Below, one piece after another: positions 54,109-62,494 of a DNA stretch of 64,000 bases. Source of the DNA: DATARH01 sp035309005 (GTDB taxonomy: Bacteria > Pseudomonadota > Alphaproteobacteria > ATCC43930 > CGMCC-115725); NCBI GenBank assembly GCA_035309005.1, contig DATGFP010000023.1, forward strand, positions 1 to 64,000, in the 5' to 3' direction. A model generated the notes under the pieces. The model saw only the letters and a program-made list of their open reading frames with translations, was not told where the DNA came from and made no database searches. The first letter of the stretch is position 1. Each line of letters opens with the position of its first letter. A program made the translations under genes and the position numbers.

Positions 54109-54999
54109 ATGACCCCACCCACTCCACCCTCCTCACCCGCCGCGGCGAACGCCGCCGATCCGGCGCTGAAGGCCGCGGTGCTGGCCGAGTATCTGCCGTA
54201 TCTGCGGCCCTATGCCGGCGAGACGATCCTGGTCAAATACGGCGGCCACGCGATGGGGGACGCCGACCGCGCCGACCCCTTCCCGCGCGACATCGCGATC
54301 CTGAAGCAGGTCGGCATCTACCCGATCGTCGTCCATGGCGGCGGCCCGCAGATCGGCCGGATGCTGCAGCGCCTCGGCATCAAGAGCAATTTCGTCAACG
54401 GCTTGCGCGTCACCGACCGCGAGACGATGGAAGTCGTCGAGATGGTCCTCGCCGGCACCGTCAATAAGCAGCTGGTGGCCGCGATAAACGCCGCCGGCGG
54501 CGCCGCGATCGGCCTCAGCGGCAAGGATGGCGGGCTGATCCGGGCAAAAAAGCTGACCCGCAACGGCGATCTCGGCTTTGTCGGCGAGCCCGAGCGGATC
54601 GAAACCGCGGTGCTCGCGGCGCTGCGCCGGGCCGACATCATCCCGGTCATCGCGCCGGTCGGCATCGGCGACGACGGCGAGACCTACAACATCAACTCCG
54701 ATACGGTGGCGGGCGCGGTCGCGGCGGCGGTCAAGGCCAAGCGGTTTCTGCTGCTGACCGACGTCCCCGGCGTGCTCGACGCCGAGAAGCGCCTGATCCC
54801 CGAATTGACCGCCGGCGAGGCGCGCCGGCTGATCGCCGACGGCACGATATCCGGCGGCATGATCCCCAAGGTCGAGACCTGCCTCGAGGCGATCGAAGGC
54901 GGCGCCGAGGGAGCGGTAATCCTCGACGGCAGGGTGCCGCACGCGATCCTCCTGGAGCTCTTCACCGAGGGCGCCGGCACGCTGATCCGCGGCGGCTAA
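54109..54999 (+). CDS. argB: Acetylglutamate kinase
   Basis: This 296-residue amino-acid-kinase-fold protein has LVKYGGHAMG near residue 42, IVVHGGGPQIGRML near 78, GLSGKDGGLIRA near 138, and a C-terminal IIPVIAPVGIGDDGETYNINSDTVAGAVA near 183-211. KVETCLEAIEGG near 255 completes it. It phosphorylates N-acetylglutamate in arginine synthesis. Length is typical. It is 12 bp after yihA and 8 bp before the HAD gene. Confidence 0.97.
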   Translation: MTPPTPPSSPAAANAADPALKAAVLAEYLPYLRPYAGETILVKYGGHAMGDADRADPFPRDIAILKQVGIYPIVVHGGGPQIGRMLQRLGIKSNFVNGLRVTDRETMEVVEMVLAGTVNKQLVAAINAAGGAAIGLSGKDGGLIRAKKLTRNGDLGFVGEPERIETAVLAALRRADIIPVIAPVGIGDDGETYNINSDTVAGAVAAAVKAKRFLLLTDVPGVLDAEKRLIPELTAGEARRLIADGTISGGMIPKVETCLEAIEGGAEGAVILDGRVPHAILLELFTEGAGTLIRGG

Positions 55000-55007
55000 G
55001 GAATTAG

Positions 55008-55718
55008 ATGGCCTACACGACACGCCGCGAAGGCTGCCCGCTGGGCGCGGTCGAGACCTGGATCTTCGACCTCGACAACACGCTCTACCCCGCTTCCTGC
55101 CGCCTCTTCGACCAGGTGCAGCGGCGGATGACCGAATACATCTGCGACCGGCTGGCGCTGTCGCCGGAAGCGGCGGCGGAACTGCGGCGGCGTTATTTCC
55201 GCGAGCACGGCACGACGCTGCGCGGGCTGATGACGGTCAACCGCATCGACCCGCACGAATTCCTCGCCTTTGTCCACGACATCGACCTCGCCGGGGTGCC
55301 GCCCGACCCGGCGCTGGTCGCCGCGCTGCGCACCCTTGACGGCCGCAAGATTGTCCACACCAACGGCTCGACGCGGCACGCCGAGCGGCTGCTCGCGCAT
55401 CTCGGGCTGGCCGATGCTTTCAGCGGCATCGTCGATATCGTCGCCGCCGGCTTCGATCCGAAGCCGGCGCTGGCCGGCTACCGCCTGCTGCTGCAGCGCC
55501 ACGCGGTCGCCGCGCCGCGCGCGCTGATGGTCGAGGACATCGCCCGCAACCTCGCGCCGGCGGCCGAACTCGGCATGACGACGGCGTGGATCCGAAACGA
55601 GCTCGACTGGGCCGCCGCCGAGGCCGACGGCCAATACATCAACCACGTCGTCGACGATCTTGCCGGCTTTCTCGCCGCGGCCGGGTCGCAGCGGCGAGAT
55701 CGGGCGGCGCCGCGATGA
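55008..55718 (+). CDS. HAD-family pyrimidine 5'-nucleotidase (Sdt1-like)
   Basis: This 236-residue protein has HAD motif I in WIFDLDNTLYPAS at about residues 18-30, motif II in KIVHTNGSTRHAE near 114, and motifs III/IV in ALMVEDIARNL near 175 with an upstream Lys in FDPKPALAGY. The small helical cap is of type C1. Homologues next to argB in alphaproteobacteria are annotated as pyrimidine 5'-nucleotidases. The stop overlaps the bolA start as ATGA. Confidence 0.88.
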   Translation: MAYTTRREGCPLGAVETWIFDLDNTLYPASCRLFDQVQRRMTEYICDRLALSPEAAAELRRRYFREHGTTLRGLMTVNRIDPHEFLAFVHDIDLAGVPPDPALVAALRTLDGRKIVHTNGSTRHAERLLAHLGLADAFSGIVDIVAAGFDPKPALAGYRLLLQRHAVAAPRALMVEDIARNLAPAAELGMTTAWIRNELDWAAAEADGQYINHVVDDLAGFLAAAGSQRRDRAAPR

Positions 55719-55987
55719 CAGTCGCCGAGACGATGCGCGACAAGCTGACCCGGCGCTTCGCGCCGGTGCGGCTGGAGATCGTCGACGAATCGCATCGCCA
55801 TGCCGGGCACGCCGGGGCGCGGCCGGAGGGCGAGACGCATTTCTCGCTGACCATCGTCGCGCCGGCCTTCGCCGGCCTCAGCCGGGTCGCCCGGCAGCGC
55901 CTGGTCTATGAGGCGCTGGCCGACGAACTGGCGACCCGCGTCCATGCGCTTTCCGTAACGACGCGCACGCCGGCCGAGGACGCCTGA
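55715..55987 (+). CDS. BolA-family protein
   Basis: The ATG at 55715 overlaps the previous stop. The 90-residue product has the BolA layout: an N-terminal helix (ETMRDKLTRRFAPVRLEIVDESHRHAGH) with the variable loop containing His residues, then ETHFSLTIVAPAFAGLSRVARQRLVYEAL, the class II KH-like core. BolA proteins partner monothiol glutaredoxins in iron-sulfur handling and affect stress morphology. Here it is the last gene of the rpmH-yidC-argB unit, where many relatives have dapD or another gene. Confidence 0.9.
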   Translation: MTVAETMRDKLTRRFAPVRLEIVDESHRHAGHAGARPEGETHFSLTIVAPAFAGLSRVARQRLVYEALADELATRVHALSVTTRTPAEDA

Positions 55988-56095
55988 CGGCCGCCGCGCG
56001 CACCGATTATCATGGTATGCAACCTATTTAACATTATTTTACATATGATAACAATTAGTGGTTGTGATCCTCGCCGGATCGGATAGACTGGGCGG

Positions 56096-56521
56096 ATGCC
56101 CGTCGAGCTCACGCAGCGGCCGCGCCGCACCGACAACAGCCCGCCATCTTCGCTGGTGATCCGCAACGTCGTCGTCAGCGGACACCGCACCAGCGTTCGC
56201 CTGGAGCCCGCGATGTGGGACGCGCTGCACGACATTGCGCGGCATCTCGGGGCGTCGATCCATGGGCTCGTCAGCGACATCGACGACCGCCGCACCGCGT
56301 CGAGCCTGACCGCCGCGATCCGGGTCTACATCGTCGATTTCTACCGCGCCGTCGCGCTGCTCGGCGGGCAATCGCGGGCGCTGCAGCCGATCCCGCTGAC
56401 GTTCGGCAACCCGGCGGCGGCTTTCCTCAACCAGCCGCGTCCAGAAAACGGCGCAACTCCTCAACCGGAGCGTCGCGCATCTCAAAGACATCGCCGATCC
56501 GGCGCGGCAGGATCAGCGTAA
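56096..56521 (+). CDS. Ribbon-helix-helix (RHH_4) DNA-binding protein
   Basis: This 141-residue protein has the RHH_4 domain at about residues 20-85: VIRNVVVSGHRTSVRLEPAMWDALHDIARHLGASIHGLVSDID then TASSLTAAIRVYIVDFYR. This matches COG4321-type predicted regulators of alphaproteobacteria. The 5' flank (55988-56095) is AT-rich, with TTGTGA at 56062-56067 and TAGACT at 56084-56089, 16 bp apart; if used, the message would start at or next to the ATG. The 3' end overlaps aroB by 95 bp in convergent orientation, so the last 30 residues are basic and unlike the domain. Confidence 0.75.
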   Translation: MPVELTQRPRRTDNSPPSSLVIRNVVVSGHRTSVRLEPAMWDALHDIARHLGASIHGLVSDIDDRRTASSLTAAIRVYIVDFYRAVALLGGQSRALQPIPLTFGNPAAAFLNQPRPENGATPQPERRASQRHRRSGAAGSA

Positions 56522-57557
56522 TCCGACCGTCGCGGACCTTTTTGTCCTTGCTCATATGGTGCAGCAGGCGGTCGGCGTCGCCGCCCGAAAGGCCGGCAGC
56601 GGCGAGTTCGGTCGGCAGCCCGGCGGCGGCGATGTGGCGCCGCACGCGGTGCGCGTCCTGACCCGAGGCGAGGCCGAGCCGGACCGCGAAGTCGAAGGCG
56701 AGCACCATGCCGAGCGCCACCGCCTCGCCGTGCAGCAGCCGGTCGCCGAAGCCGGTCGCCGCCTCCAGCGCATGGCCGAAGGTATGGCCGAAATTCAATA
56801 GCGCGCGGTCGCCGGTCTCGCGCTCGTCGGCGGCGACGATCGCCGCCTTCATGCGGCAGCTGACGAGGACGGCGCGGGTCAGCGCCGCCGCCTCCAGGTC
56901 GCAAACGGCGCCACCCTCGGCCTCGAGCCACTCATAGAATTCGGCGTCGCGGATCAGCCCGTATTTGACGATCTCGCCATAGCCGGCGCGCACTTCGCGT
57001 CCCGGCAGGGTGGCAAGGCTCGTGGTGTCGGCGAGCACCAGGCGCGGCTGGTAGAACGCGCCGAGCAGGTTCTTGCCGGCGCTGGTGTTGATCGCGGTCT
57101 TGCCGCCGACCGAGCTGTCGACCTGGGCCAGGAGCGTCGTCGGGATCTGCGCGAAATCGATGCCGCGCAGCAACGTCGCCGCCGCGAAGCCGCAAATGTC
57201 GCCGACCACCCCGCCGCCCAGCGCCACCAGCATCGTGCCGCGCTCGACGCCGCAGGCGAGGATGTCGTCGACCAGCCGGCCGAAATGGGCGAGATCCTTG
57301 GTGCCCTCGCCGGGCGGCAGCACGATCGCGTGCGTCGCGATGTCGTGCGCCGCGAGGCTGTCGCGCAATGGCGCGAGGTGATGCCGCGCCACCGTCTCGT
57401 CGGTCACGATGACCGCTTGGCGGCGCCGCATCAGCGGCAGCAGCTCGGCGCCGGCCCGCGCGATCAGGCCCGGGCCGACGAGGATATCGTAGCTGCGCTC
57501 GTCGAGTTCGACGCGCAGCCGCTCAACGGCGTCGCTGGCGATGTCTGGCGCGCTCAT
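56427..57557 (-). CDS. aroB: 3-dehydroquinate synthase
   Basis: This 376-residue protein starts at ATG 57557, overlapping the aroK stop. NAD-binding GGGVVGDICGFAAATLLRGIDF is near 107, then QIPTTLLAQVDSSVGGKTAIN near 130, and the metal-ligand region EIVKYGLIRD and FGHTFGHALEAATGFGDRLLHGEAVALGM near 250-278. It makes 3-dehydroquinate from DAHP in the shikimate pathway. It is coupled to aroK, the standard order. Confidence 0.97.
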   Translation of the reverse strand: MSAPDIASDAVERLRVELDERSYDILVGPGLIARAGAELLPLMRRRQAVIVTDETVARHHLAPLRDSLAAHDIATHAIVLPPGEGTKDLAHFGRLVDDILACGVERGTMLVALGGGVVGDICGFAAATLLRGIDFAQIPTTLLAQVDSSVGGKTAINTSAGKNLLGAFYQPRLVLADTTSLATLPGREVRAGYGEIVKYGLIRDAEFYEWLEAEGGAVCDLEAAALTRAVLVSCRMKAAIVAADERETGDRALLNFGHTFGHALEAATGFGDRLLHGEAVALGMVLAFDFAVRLGLASGQDAHRVRRHIAAAGLPTELAAAGLSGGDADRLLHHMSKDKKVRDGRITLILPRRIGDVFEMRDAPVEELRRFLDAAG

Positions 57558-58159
57558 TCCTCGGCCTCCGGGTTGGGCGGCCGCAGCGCCTGCGCGCAGC
57601 CGGCGAGCGCGGCGATCACCCGCGTCGTGGTCGCCTCGATCGGCCCCTCGCCGCTGTCGACGACAATGTCCGCCTCGGCGTACACCGGATAGCGCCGCTC
57701 GATCAGCTCGGCCAGCACGGCGCGGGGGTCGGGCTGCTGCAGCAATGGCCGGTTGGTGCGGCGCGACACCCGGGCAAACAGGGTGTCGAGATCGGCGCGC
57801 AGCCAAATCGAGACACCGCGCTCGGCGATGCGCGCCCGCGTCACCGGGTCCATGAACGCGCCGCCGCCGGTCGCCAGCACGTGCGTCGGCTGGGCCAGCA
57901 GCCGCGCGATGACGCGGCGCTCGCCATCGCGGAACGCGGCTTCGCCGCGATAGCGAAAGATTTCCTCGATGGTCTCGCCGGCGGCGGCCTCGATCTCGGT
58001 ATCCGAATCGAAAAACGGCAGATTGAGGCGCGCCGCCAGGCGGCGGCCGATCTTGGTCTTGCCGGCGCCCATCAAACCGACGAGAACGACCGTCCGGCAC
58101 GGGGCGAACCCGCGCGGCCGCGCCGCTGTTCTGGCCGTCTGCCTGGTCTCGACGTCCAC
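57554..58159 (-). CDS. aroK: Shikimate kinase
   Basis: This 201-residue P-loop kinase has Walker A GLMGAGKTKIGRRLA at about residues 28-42, DSDTEIEAAAGETIEEIFRYRGEAAFRDGE near 52-80 (shikimate-binding Asp and Arg), and LATGGGAFMDP near 95. LRADLDTLFARVSRRTNRPLL is the lid region. It phosphorylates shikimate. The N-terminal 20 residues are extra and Arg-rich. The stop overlaps the aroB start as ATGA. Confidence 0.96.
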   Translation of the reverse strand: MDVETRQTARTAARPRGFAPCRTVVLVGLMGAGKTKIGRRLAARLNLPFFDSDTEIEAAAGETIEEIFRYRGEAAFRDGERRVIARLLAQPTHVLATGGGAFMDPVTRARIAERGVSIWLRADLDTLFARVSRRTNRPLLQQPDPRAVLAELIERRYPVYAEADIVVDSGEGPIEATTTRVIAALAGCAQALRPPNPEAEE

Positions 58160-58279
58160 TGCGCGCCTCTGCGACCTCGCCGCCCTTCCGCGCGGCGCTT
58201 CGCCGGGGTACTAGCATATCGCGCGGCCGGTTCGTCAACCGATACGCCGCCGCCGGCGCGGGGATTGTTGGATCGCGGC

Positions 58280-58420
58280 ATGATCAAGCTGACCGTCATC
58301 CTCGTCATCGTCTTCCTGCTGGCGGCCATCGGCGGCGGCCTCTACCTCGCCTACGGGAATTTTCCGGTGACGACAGTGCAAGTCGAGAAGGTGCTGCCCG
58401 ATGCGCGCTTCCCGAAATAG
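58280..58420 (+). CDS. Small single-pass membrane protein upstream of xerD
   Basis: The 46-residue product from ATG 58280 has one transmembrane helix (LTVILVIVFLLAAIGGGLYLAYG) and the tail VTTVQVEKVLPDARFPK. A tail ending VEKV-P--RF recurs in short proteins preceding xerD in related alphaproteobacteria. Its 3' end overlaps xerD by 20 bp, so it is cotranscribed. Function unknown. Confidence 0.75.
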   Translation: MIKLTVILVIVFLLAAIGGGLYLAYGNFPVTTVQVEKVLPDARFPK

Positions 58421-59384
58421 CCTGTCGCCCGAGCCGGCGGCGGTCGCGCCGCCCGCCTCGCGCCGGCTGGAAGCGTTTTTCGAGATGCTGGCGGCCGAAC
58501 GCGGCGCGGCGCGCCTGACGCTCGCCGCCTACCGCAACGATCTGGCCGATGTCGCGGGTTTTCTCGCGGCGCGCGGCGTCGCGCTCGACCACGCAGAGAC
58601 GGCGGCGCTGCACGATTATTTCGCGGCGCTGACGACCCGGCGGCTGGCGCCGCGAACGCTCGCTCGGCGGCTGTCGGCGCTGCGTCAGTTCTACCGCTTT
58701 CTGGTCGGCGAGGGGGTCCGCCCGGACGATCCGACCGCCGGGATCGACGCGCCGCGGCTCGGCCGGCCGCTGCCGAAAATTCTCGGCGAAGCGGAAATCG
58801 CACGGCTGATTGCCGCCGCGGCCGTGCGACCCGCCGAGGAGGGAGCGCGGCTGCGCTGCCTCCTCGAACTGCTCTACGCCACCGGTCTGCGCGTGTCGGA
58901 ACTCGTCGGCCTGCCGCTCGCCGCGGCCCAGCGCGACCCGCGCTTACTGCTGGTCCGCGGCAAGGGCGGCAAGGAGCGCGTCGTGCCGCTGTCGGGTCCG
59001 GCGCGCGAGGCGCTCGCCGCCTACCTCGAATGCCGGCCGCGCTTTCTGCCGCGCTTGCTGCCGCCTGGGCGCCCGGCCGACCCGAAGACGGCGCGCTGGC
59101 TCTTCCCGTCGCGCGGCGCCGCGGGCCACCTGACGCGCCAGCGCTGCGGCCAATTGCTGAAGGAACTGGCGCTCGCGGCCGGGCTCGACCCGGCCCTCCT
59201 GTCGCCGCATGTGCTGCGCCACGCCTTCGCCACTCATCTGCTCGATCACGGCGCCGATCTGCGCAGCGTGCAGCAGATGCTGGGGCACGCCGATATTTCG
59301 ACGACGCAGATCTATACCCATGTGCAGGGTGCCCGGCTGCGCCGGCTGGTCGAGACCGCGCATCCGCTGGCGCGGCGGAAATAG
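58401..59384 (+). CDS. xerD: Tyrosine recombinase XerD
   Basis: This 327-residue protein has an N-terminal SAM-like DNA-binding domain and a C-terminal catalytic domain. The catalytic set is Arg in LYATGLRVSELVGL near 163, Lys in RGKGGKERVVP near 192, His-x-x-Arg in SPHVLRHAFATHLL near 269-272, His in QMLGHADISTTQIYTHV near 295, and the nucleophile Tyr near 304. It resolves chromosome dimers at dif with XerC. The accA neighbour supports the housekeeping XerD assignment rather than an integrase. It overlaps the small membrane protein gene. Confidence 0.94.
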   Translation: MRASRNSLSPEPAAVAPPASRRLEAFFEMLAAERGAARLTLAAYRNDLADVAGFLAARGVALDHAETAALHDYFAALTTRRLAPRTLARRLSALRQFYRFLVGEGVRPDDPTAGIDAPRLGRPLPKILGEAEIARLIAAAAVRPAEEGARLRCLLELLYATGLRVSELVGLPLAAAQRDPRLLLVRGKGGKERVVPLSGPAREALAAYLECRPRFLPRLLPPGRPADPKTARWLFPSRGAAGHLTRQRCGQLLKELALAAGLDPALLSPHVLRHAFATHLLDHGADLRSVQQMLGHADISTTQIYTHVQGARLRRLVETAHPLARRK

Positions 59385-59399
59385 CCGCGGATCGTCGCG

Positions 59400-60359
59400 A
59401 TGCGCCATTTTCTCGATTTCGAGCGGCCGATCGCCGAGCTCGAAGGCAAGATCGAAGAGCTGCGCCACCTCTCGACCGATAGCGGGCTCAACATCGCCGA
59501 CGAGGTCGGCCGCCTCGAAACCCAGGCCAACCGGCTGCTGCGCCAGAGCTACGCGCGCCTGACGCCGTGGCAGAAGGTTCAGGTGGCGCGCCATCCCGAG
59601 CGGCCGCACTGCCTCGACTACATCGCCGGGCTGATCGACGAGTTCGTGCCGCTCGCCGGCGACCGCGCCTTTGGCGAGGACGCCGCGGTCATTGGCGGCA
59701 TCGGGCGCTTCCGCGGCCGCAGCGTCATGGTGATCGGCACCGAAAAGGGCGCCGACACCGAGGCCCGGGTCAAACACAATTTCGGCATGGCGCGGCCGGA
59801 GGGCTACCGCAAGGCGCGCCGGCTGATGCTGCTCGGCGAGCGCTTCGGATTGCCGCTATTGACCTTGGTCGACACCGCGGGGGCCTATCCCGGGGTCGAC
59901 GCCGAGGCGCGCGGCCAGAGCGAGGCGATCGCCGGCGCGATCGAGACCTGCCTTGGCCTGCGGGTGCCGGTCGTCGCGGCGATCATCGGCGAGGGGGGCT
60001 CCGGCGGGGCGATCGCGCTCGCCGCCGGCAACGCGGTTTTGATGCTCGAGCACGCGATCTACAGCGTGATCTCGCCCGAGGGCTGTGCCTCGATCCTGTG
60101 GCGCGACGCCGCGCATGCGCGCGACGCCGCCGAAGCCTTGCGGCTGACCGCGCAGGATCTGGCGCGGCTCGGGGTGATCGACCGCATCGTGCCGGAACCG
60201 CTGGGCGGCGCCCACCGCCTGCCGCGCGAGGCGGTGGCGGCGCTCGGCGCGGCGATCGAGGAAGCCTTGGCGCCGCTGGTCGGGCGCGACGGCGTCGCGC
60301 TGCGCGACGAGCGCCGGCGAAAATTCCTCGCGATCGGCGGCGCCGCGCCGGCTCATTGA
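59400..60359 (+). CDS. accA: Acetyl-CoA carboxylase carboxyltransferase subunit alpha
   Basis: This 319-residue protein begins MRHFLDFERPIAELEGKIEELRHL, the typical coiled start. The carboxyltransferase core has QVARHPERPHCLDYI near 60, FGMARPEGYRKARRLMLLGERFGLPLLTLVDTAGAYPG near 128-165, and GEGGSGGAIALAAGN near 200. It works with AccD in malonyl-CoA synthesis. It lies 15 bp after xerD, the usual alphaproteobacterial pair. Confidence 0.97.
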   Translation: MRHFLDFERPIAELEGKIEELRHLSTDSGLNIADEVGRLETQANRLLRQSYARLTPWQKVQVARHPERPHCLDYIAGLIDEFVPLAGDRAFGEDAAVIGGIGRFRGRSVMVIGTEKGADTEARVKHNFGMARPEGYRKARRLMLLGERFGLPLLTLVDTAGAYPGVDAEARGQSEAIAGAIETCLGLRVPVVAAIIGEGGSGGAIALAAGNAVLMLEHAIYSVISPEGCASILWRDAAHARDAAEALRLTAQDLARLGVIDRIVPEPLGGAHRLPREAVAALGAAIEEALAPLVGRDGVALRDERRRKFLAIGGAAPAH

Positions 60360-60460
60360 AATCGCCGATGGCGCCTCCCCACATTTAGCGCGGATGCGCC
60401 GATCCGATCGGCGCCGGCGGCTTAATCGGAAGCTGCCGCAACCTCGCGGGAAGGTGTGCG

Positions 60461-61282
60461 ATGGTTCCCCAGGAACGCGATCTGGTCACGACCCTGCTGG
60501 AGCGGCTGAAGGGCACGACCGGACAGCCCAAGGATCCGGAAGCCGAGGCGCTGATCCGCCAGGCGATGCAGGAGCAGCCGGACGCCCCCTATTATCTCGT
60601 TCAGACCGTGCTGATCCAGGACCTCAGCCTGCACCAGGCGCAGAACCGCATCGCCGAACTGGAAAAGCAGGTCGCCGACGCGCAGACCAAGCCAACCAGC
60701 TTTCTCGGCAATCTGTTCGGCTCGCGCGGCCCGGCGCCGCCGCTGCCGGCGCCGGCCGCCGGCCCGTGGACGCGCGGTCCGCAGGTCGCGCCGCCAGCCG
60801 CCGGCCCGGGCTATGCTCAGCCCGGCTATGCCCAGCCGCAGCAGCAGGGTTACGCCCCGGCCGGTGGGGGCATGATGGGCGGCGGCATGATGGGCGGCAT
60901 GGGCGGTGGCGGCGGGTTCCTGCGCTCGGCGGCGGCGACCGCGGCCGGGGTCGCCGGCGGCGCCTTGCTGTTCGAGGGCATCTCGTCGTTGTTCGGCCAC
61001 GGCTACGCCAGCGGCCTCAATGGCGGCATGGGCATGTCGCCGGGCTTGGGCGAGACCGTCGTCAACAATTATTACGGCGATAGCGGGTCGGGCGGCGGCG
61101 ATTACGGCGGCGGCAGCGACGCGGGCGGCGGCGATTACGGTGGCGGCGGCGACACCGGCGGCGGCGATTACGGTGGCGGTGGCGACTCCGGTGGGGGCGA
61201 TTCCGGCGGCGGCGATTACGGTGGTGGAGGCGACGACGGCGGCGGGGGCGATTACGGCGGGGGCGGCGATACTTCCTGCTGA
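60461..61282 (+). CDS. DUF2076-family protein with Gly-rich C-terminus
   Basis: This 273-residue protein shows the DUF2076 N-terminal domain (MVPQERDLVTTLLERL, then QEQPDAPYYLVQTVLIQDLSLHQAQNRIAELE). A Pro/Ala/Gly-rich middle with GGGMMGGGMMGGM follows, then the short hydrophobic GGFLRSAAATAAGVAGGALLFEGISSLFG. The tail from about residue 205 is low complexity with repeated GGGDYGGGGD units and ends TSC. The function of the family is unknown; the Gly/Met/Asp tail may bind metal or be disordered. It appears monocistronic. Confidence 0.85.
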   Translation: MVPQERDLVTTLLERLKGTTGQPKDPEAEALIRQAMQEQPDAPYYLVQTVLIQDLSLHQAQNRIAELEKQVADAQTKPTSFLGNLFGSRGPAPPLPAPAAGPWTRGPQVAPPAAGPGYAQPGYAQPQQQGYAPAGGGMMGGGMMGGMGGGGGFLRSAAATAAGVAGGALLFEGISSLFGHGYASGLNGGMGMSPGLGETVVNNYYGDSGSGGGDYGGGSDAGGGDYGGGGDTGGGDYGGGGDSGGGDSGGGDYGGGGDDGGGGDYGGGGDTSC

Positions 61283-61342
61283 TCCGGGCTGCGGACCTGG
61301 CGGCGGATCACGCCGCCAGCCGCCCGGCTGAAGCGGGAGCGC

Positions 61343-62410
61343 TCAGGCGGCGGCCTTGCGGTTTTTCGCAAGCCGCTCGTCGACCTGCGCGACAGTCGCA
61401 TCGACGACGGCGTTCTTCATGCCGTATTGCGCCGCGATCAGCTGCACCAGGCGGTCGGTCCGCTCGATGTTGGGCACGCCGTTGTTGAGGGCGCGCGCCG
61501 CCGAGGACGGCCGCACCAGATCGTTCGCGGCGGCGGCGTATTTCTCGAACGGCACGAGATCGGCGGCCGAGGCGCCGATCTTCTCGCACACGCCGCACAC
61601 CCAGTTGTAGACCGCGCGCGAGGTCGCGAGGTCGCGGTGCACCGCGTCCTTGATGTCGATCGCGCTGTCGGCGGTGACGCAGCGGTAGTTGCCGGTCAAC
61701 AGCATCGCCCATTTGGCGAGCGGCACGAAGATCGAATCGTGCACCCGCAGCTTGACCGGCAGCTCAATCGGGCCGTCGCCCGGATCGTAGCGCGCCGCGT
61801 CGATATCGGTTTCCATCTGGCGCAGCATCGCGGTGCTCTTTGCGTCGCCGAAGGCGGCGACCTTGAAATTGGTCGGCAGGGTGACCTGCAGCACGTTGAT
61901 CTTCTCGCCGGGCGGGCGGATCGCCTGCGGGTCGGGGCTGCACAGCGTCACAAGGCTGGGTTCGAAATTGTCCCACACGCCGGCGTCGGTAAAAGCCGGC
62001 TTCAACGCGTCGGTATCGAGCCCGGGGATGCGTTTCAAATAGGGCAGCGGCGGGAAGTTCATGATCGACATGCAGGGCACGCGTGCCTTTGCCACCGCAT
62101 CGAGCAATTCGCGCACCCCCGGCGAGCGGTATTGGGGCTCCTGCATCGCCAGCGCGACGAGATCATAGTCGCCCGGCTTGACGTCGGCGGGGCCGGCCGC
62201 CTTGAGGCTGCCCGGCAATTTGCGCGAGTCGAGCTCAACGGGCTCCTTGCGGCCGCGGATCGGCATGCGGATGCGGGCGCCCTCGGTGTTGAACGCCTCC
62301 ACTTCGTTGGGCAGGCAGACCATCGTGATCTTGTGGCCGCCGAACAAAAGCTTCGTCGCGAGCAGCGATCCGTAGGACGCTCCCAGGGTCAATATGTTGT
62401 AAGCGGCCAT
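61343..62410 (-). CDS. Ketopantoate-reductase-like (ApbA/PanE) NAD(P)-binding protein
   Basis: The ATG at 62410 has an excellent GGGAGGAAAAC ribosome site; the frame continues upstream without coding character. The 355-residue protein starts AYNILTLGASYGSLLATKLLFGGHKITMV, a variant of the Rossmann GxGxxG. YDLVALAMQEPQY and the helical C-terminal domain (KWAMLLTGNYRCVT, VERTDRLVQLI) fit the PanE/ApbA fold. The core differs enough that pantothenate synthesis is uncertain; many such homologues act on other 2-oxo acids. Confidence 0.75.
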   Translation of the reverse strand: MAAYNILTLGASYGSLLATKLLFGGHKITMVCLPNEVEAFNTEGARIRMPIRGRKEPVELDSRKLPGSLKAAGPADVKPGDYDLVALAMQEPQYRSPGVRELLDAVAKARVPCMSIMNFPPLPYLKRIPGLDTDALKPAFTDAGVWDNFEPSLVTLCSPDPQAIRPPGEKINVLQVTLPTNFKVAAFGDAKSTAMLRQMETDIDAARYDPGDGPIELPVKLRVHDSIFVPLAKWAMLLTGNYRCVTADSAIDIKDAVHRDLATSRAVYNWVCGVCEKIGASAADLVPFEKYAAAANDLVRPSSAARALNNGVPNIERTDRLVQLIAAQYGMKNAVVDATVAQVDERLAKNRKAAA

Positions 62411-62494
62411 GTTTTCCTCCCGGATCGCGCACCGTCGCACCGAACTCTAAGGCCGAACTTGCCGGATGGCGGCGGCTTCGGCAAGCAAGAAGGC

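Noticed and set aside
58401..59384. XerD as a phage or island integrase
   Set aside because: It is flanked by the small membrane protein gene and accA in the conserved alphaproteobacterial order and has core-like composition, so it is the housekeeping recombinase.
61080..61280. Short tandem GGCGATTACGG-type repeats as a possible CRISPR or minisatellite array
   Set aside because: The repeats are codons of the Gly/Asp/Tyr tail of the DUF2076 protein, with no spacers. No CRISPR array is seen anywhere in the window.
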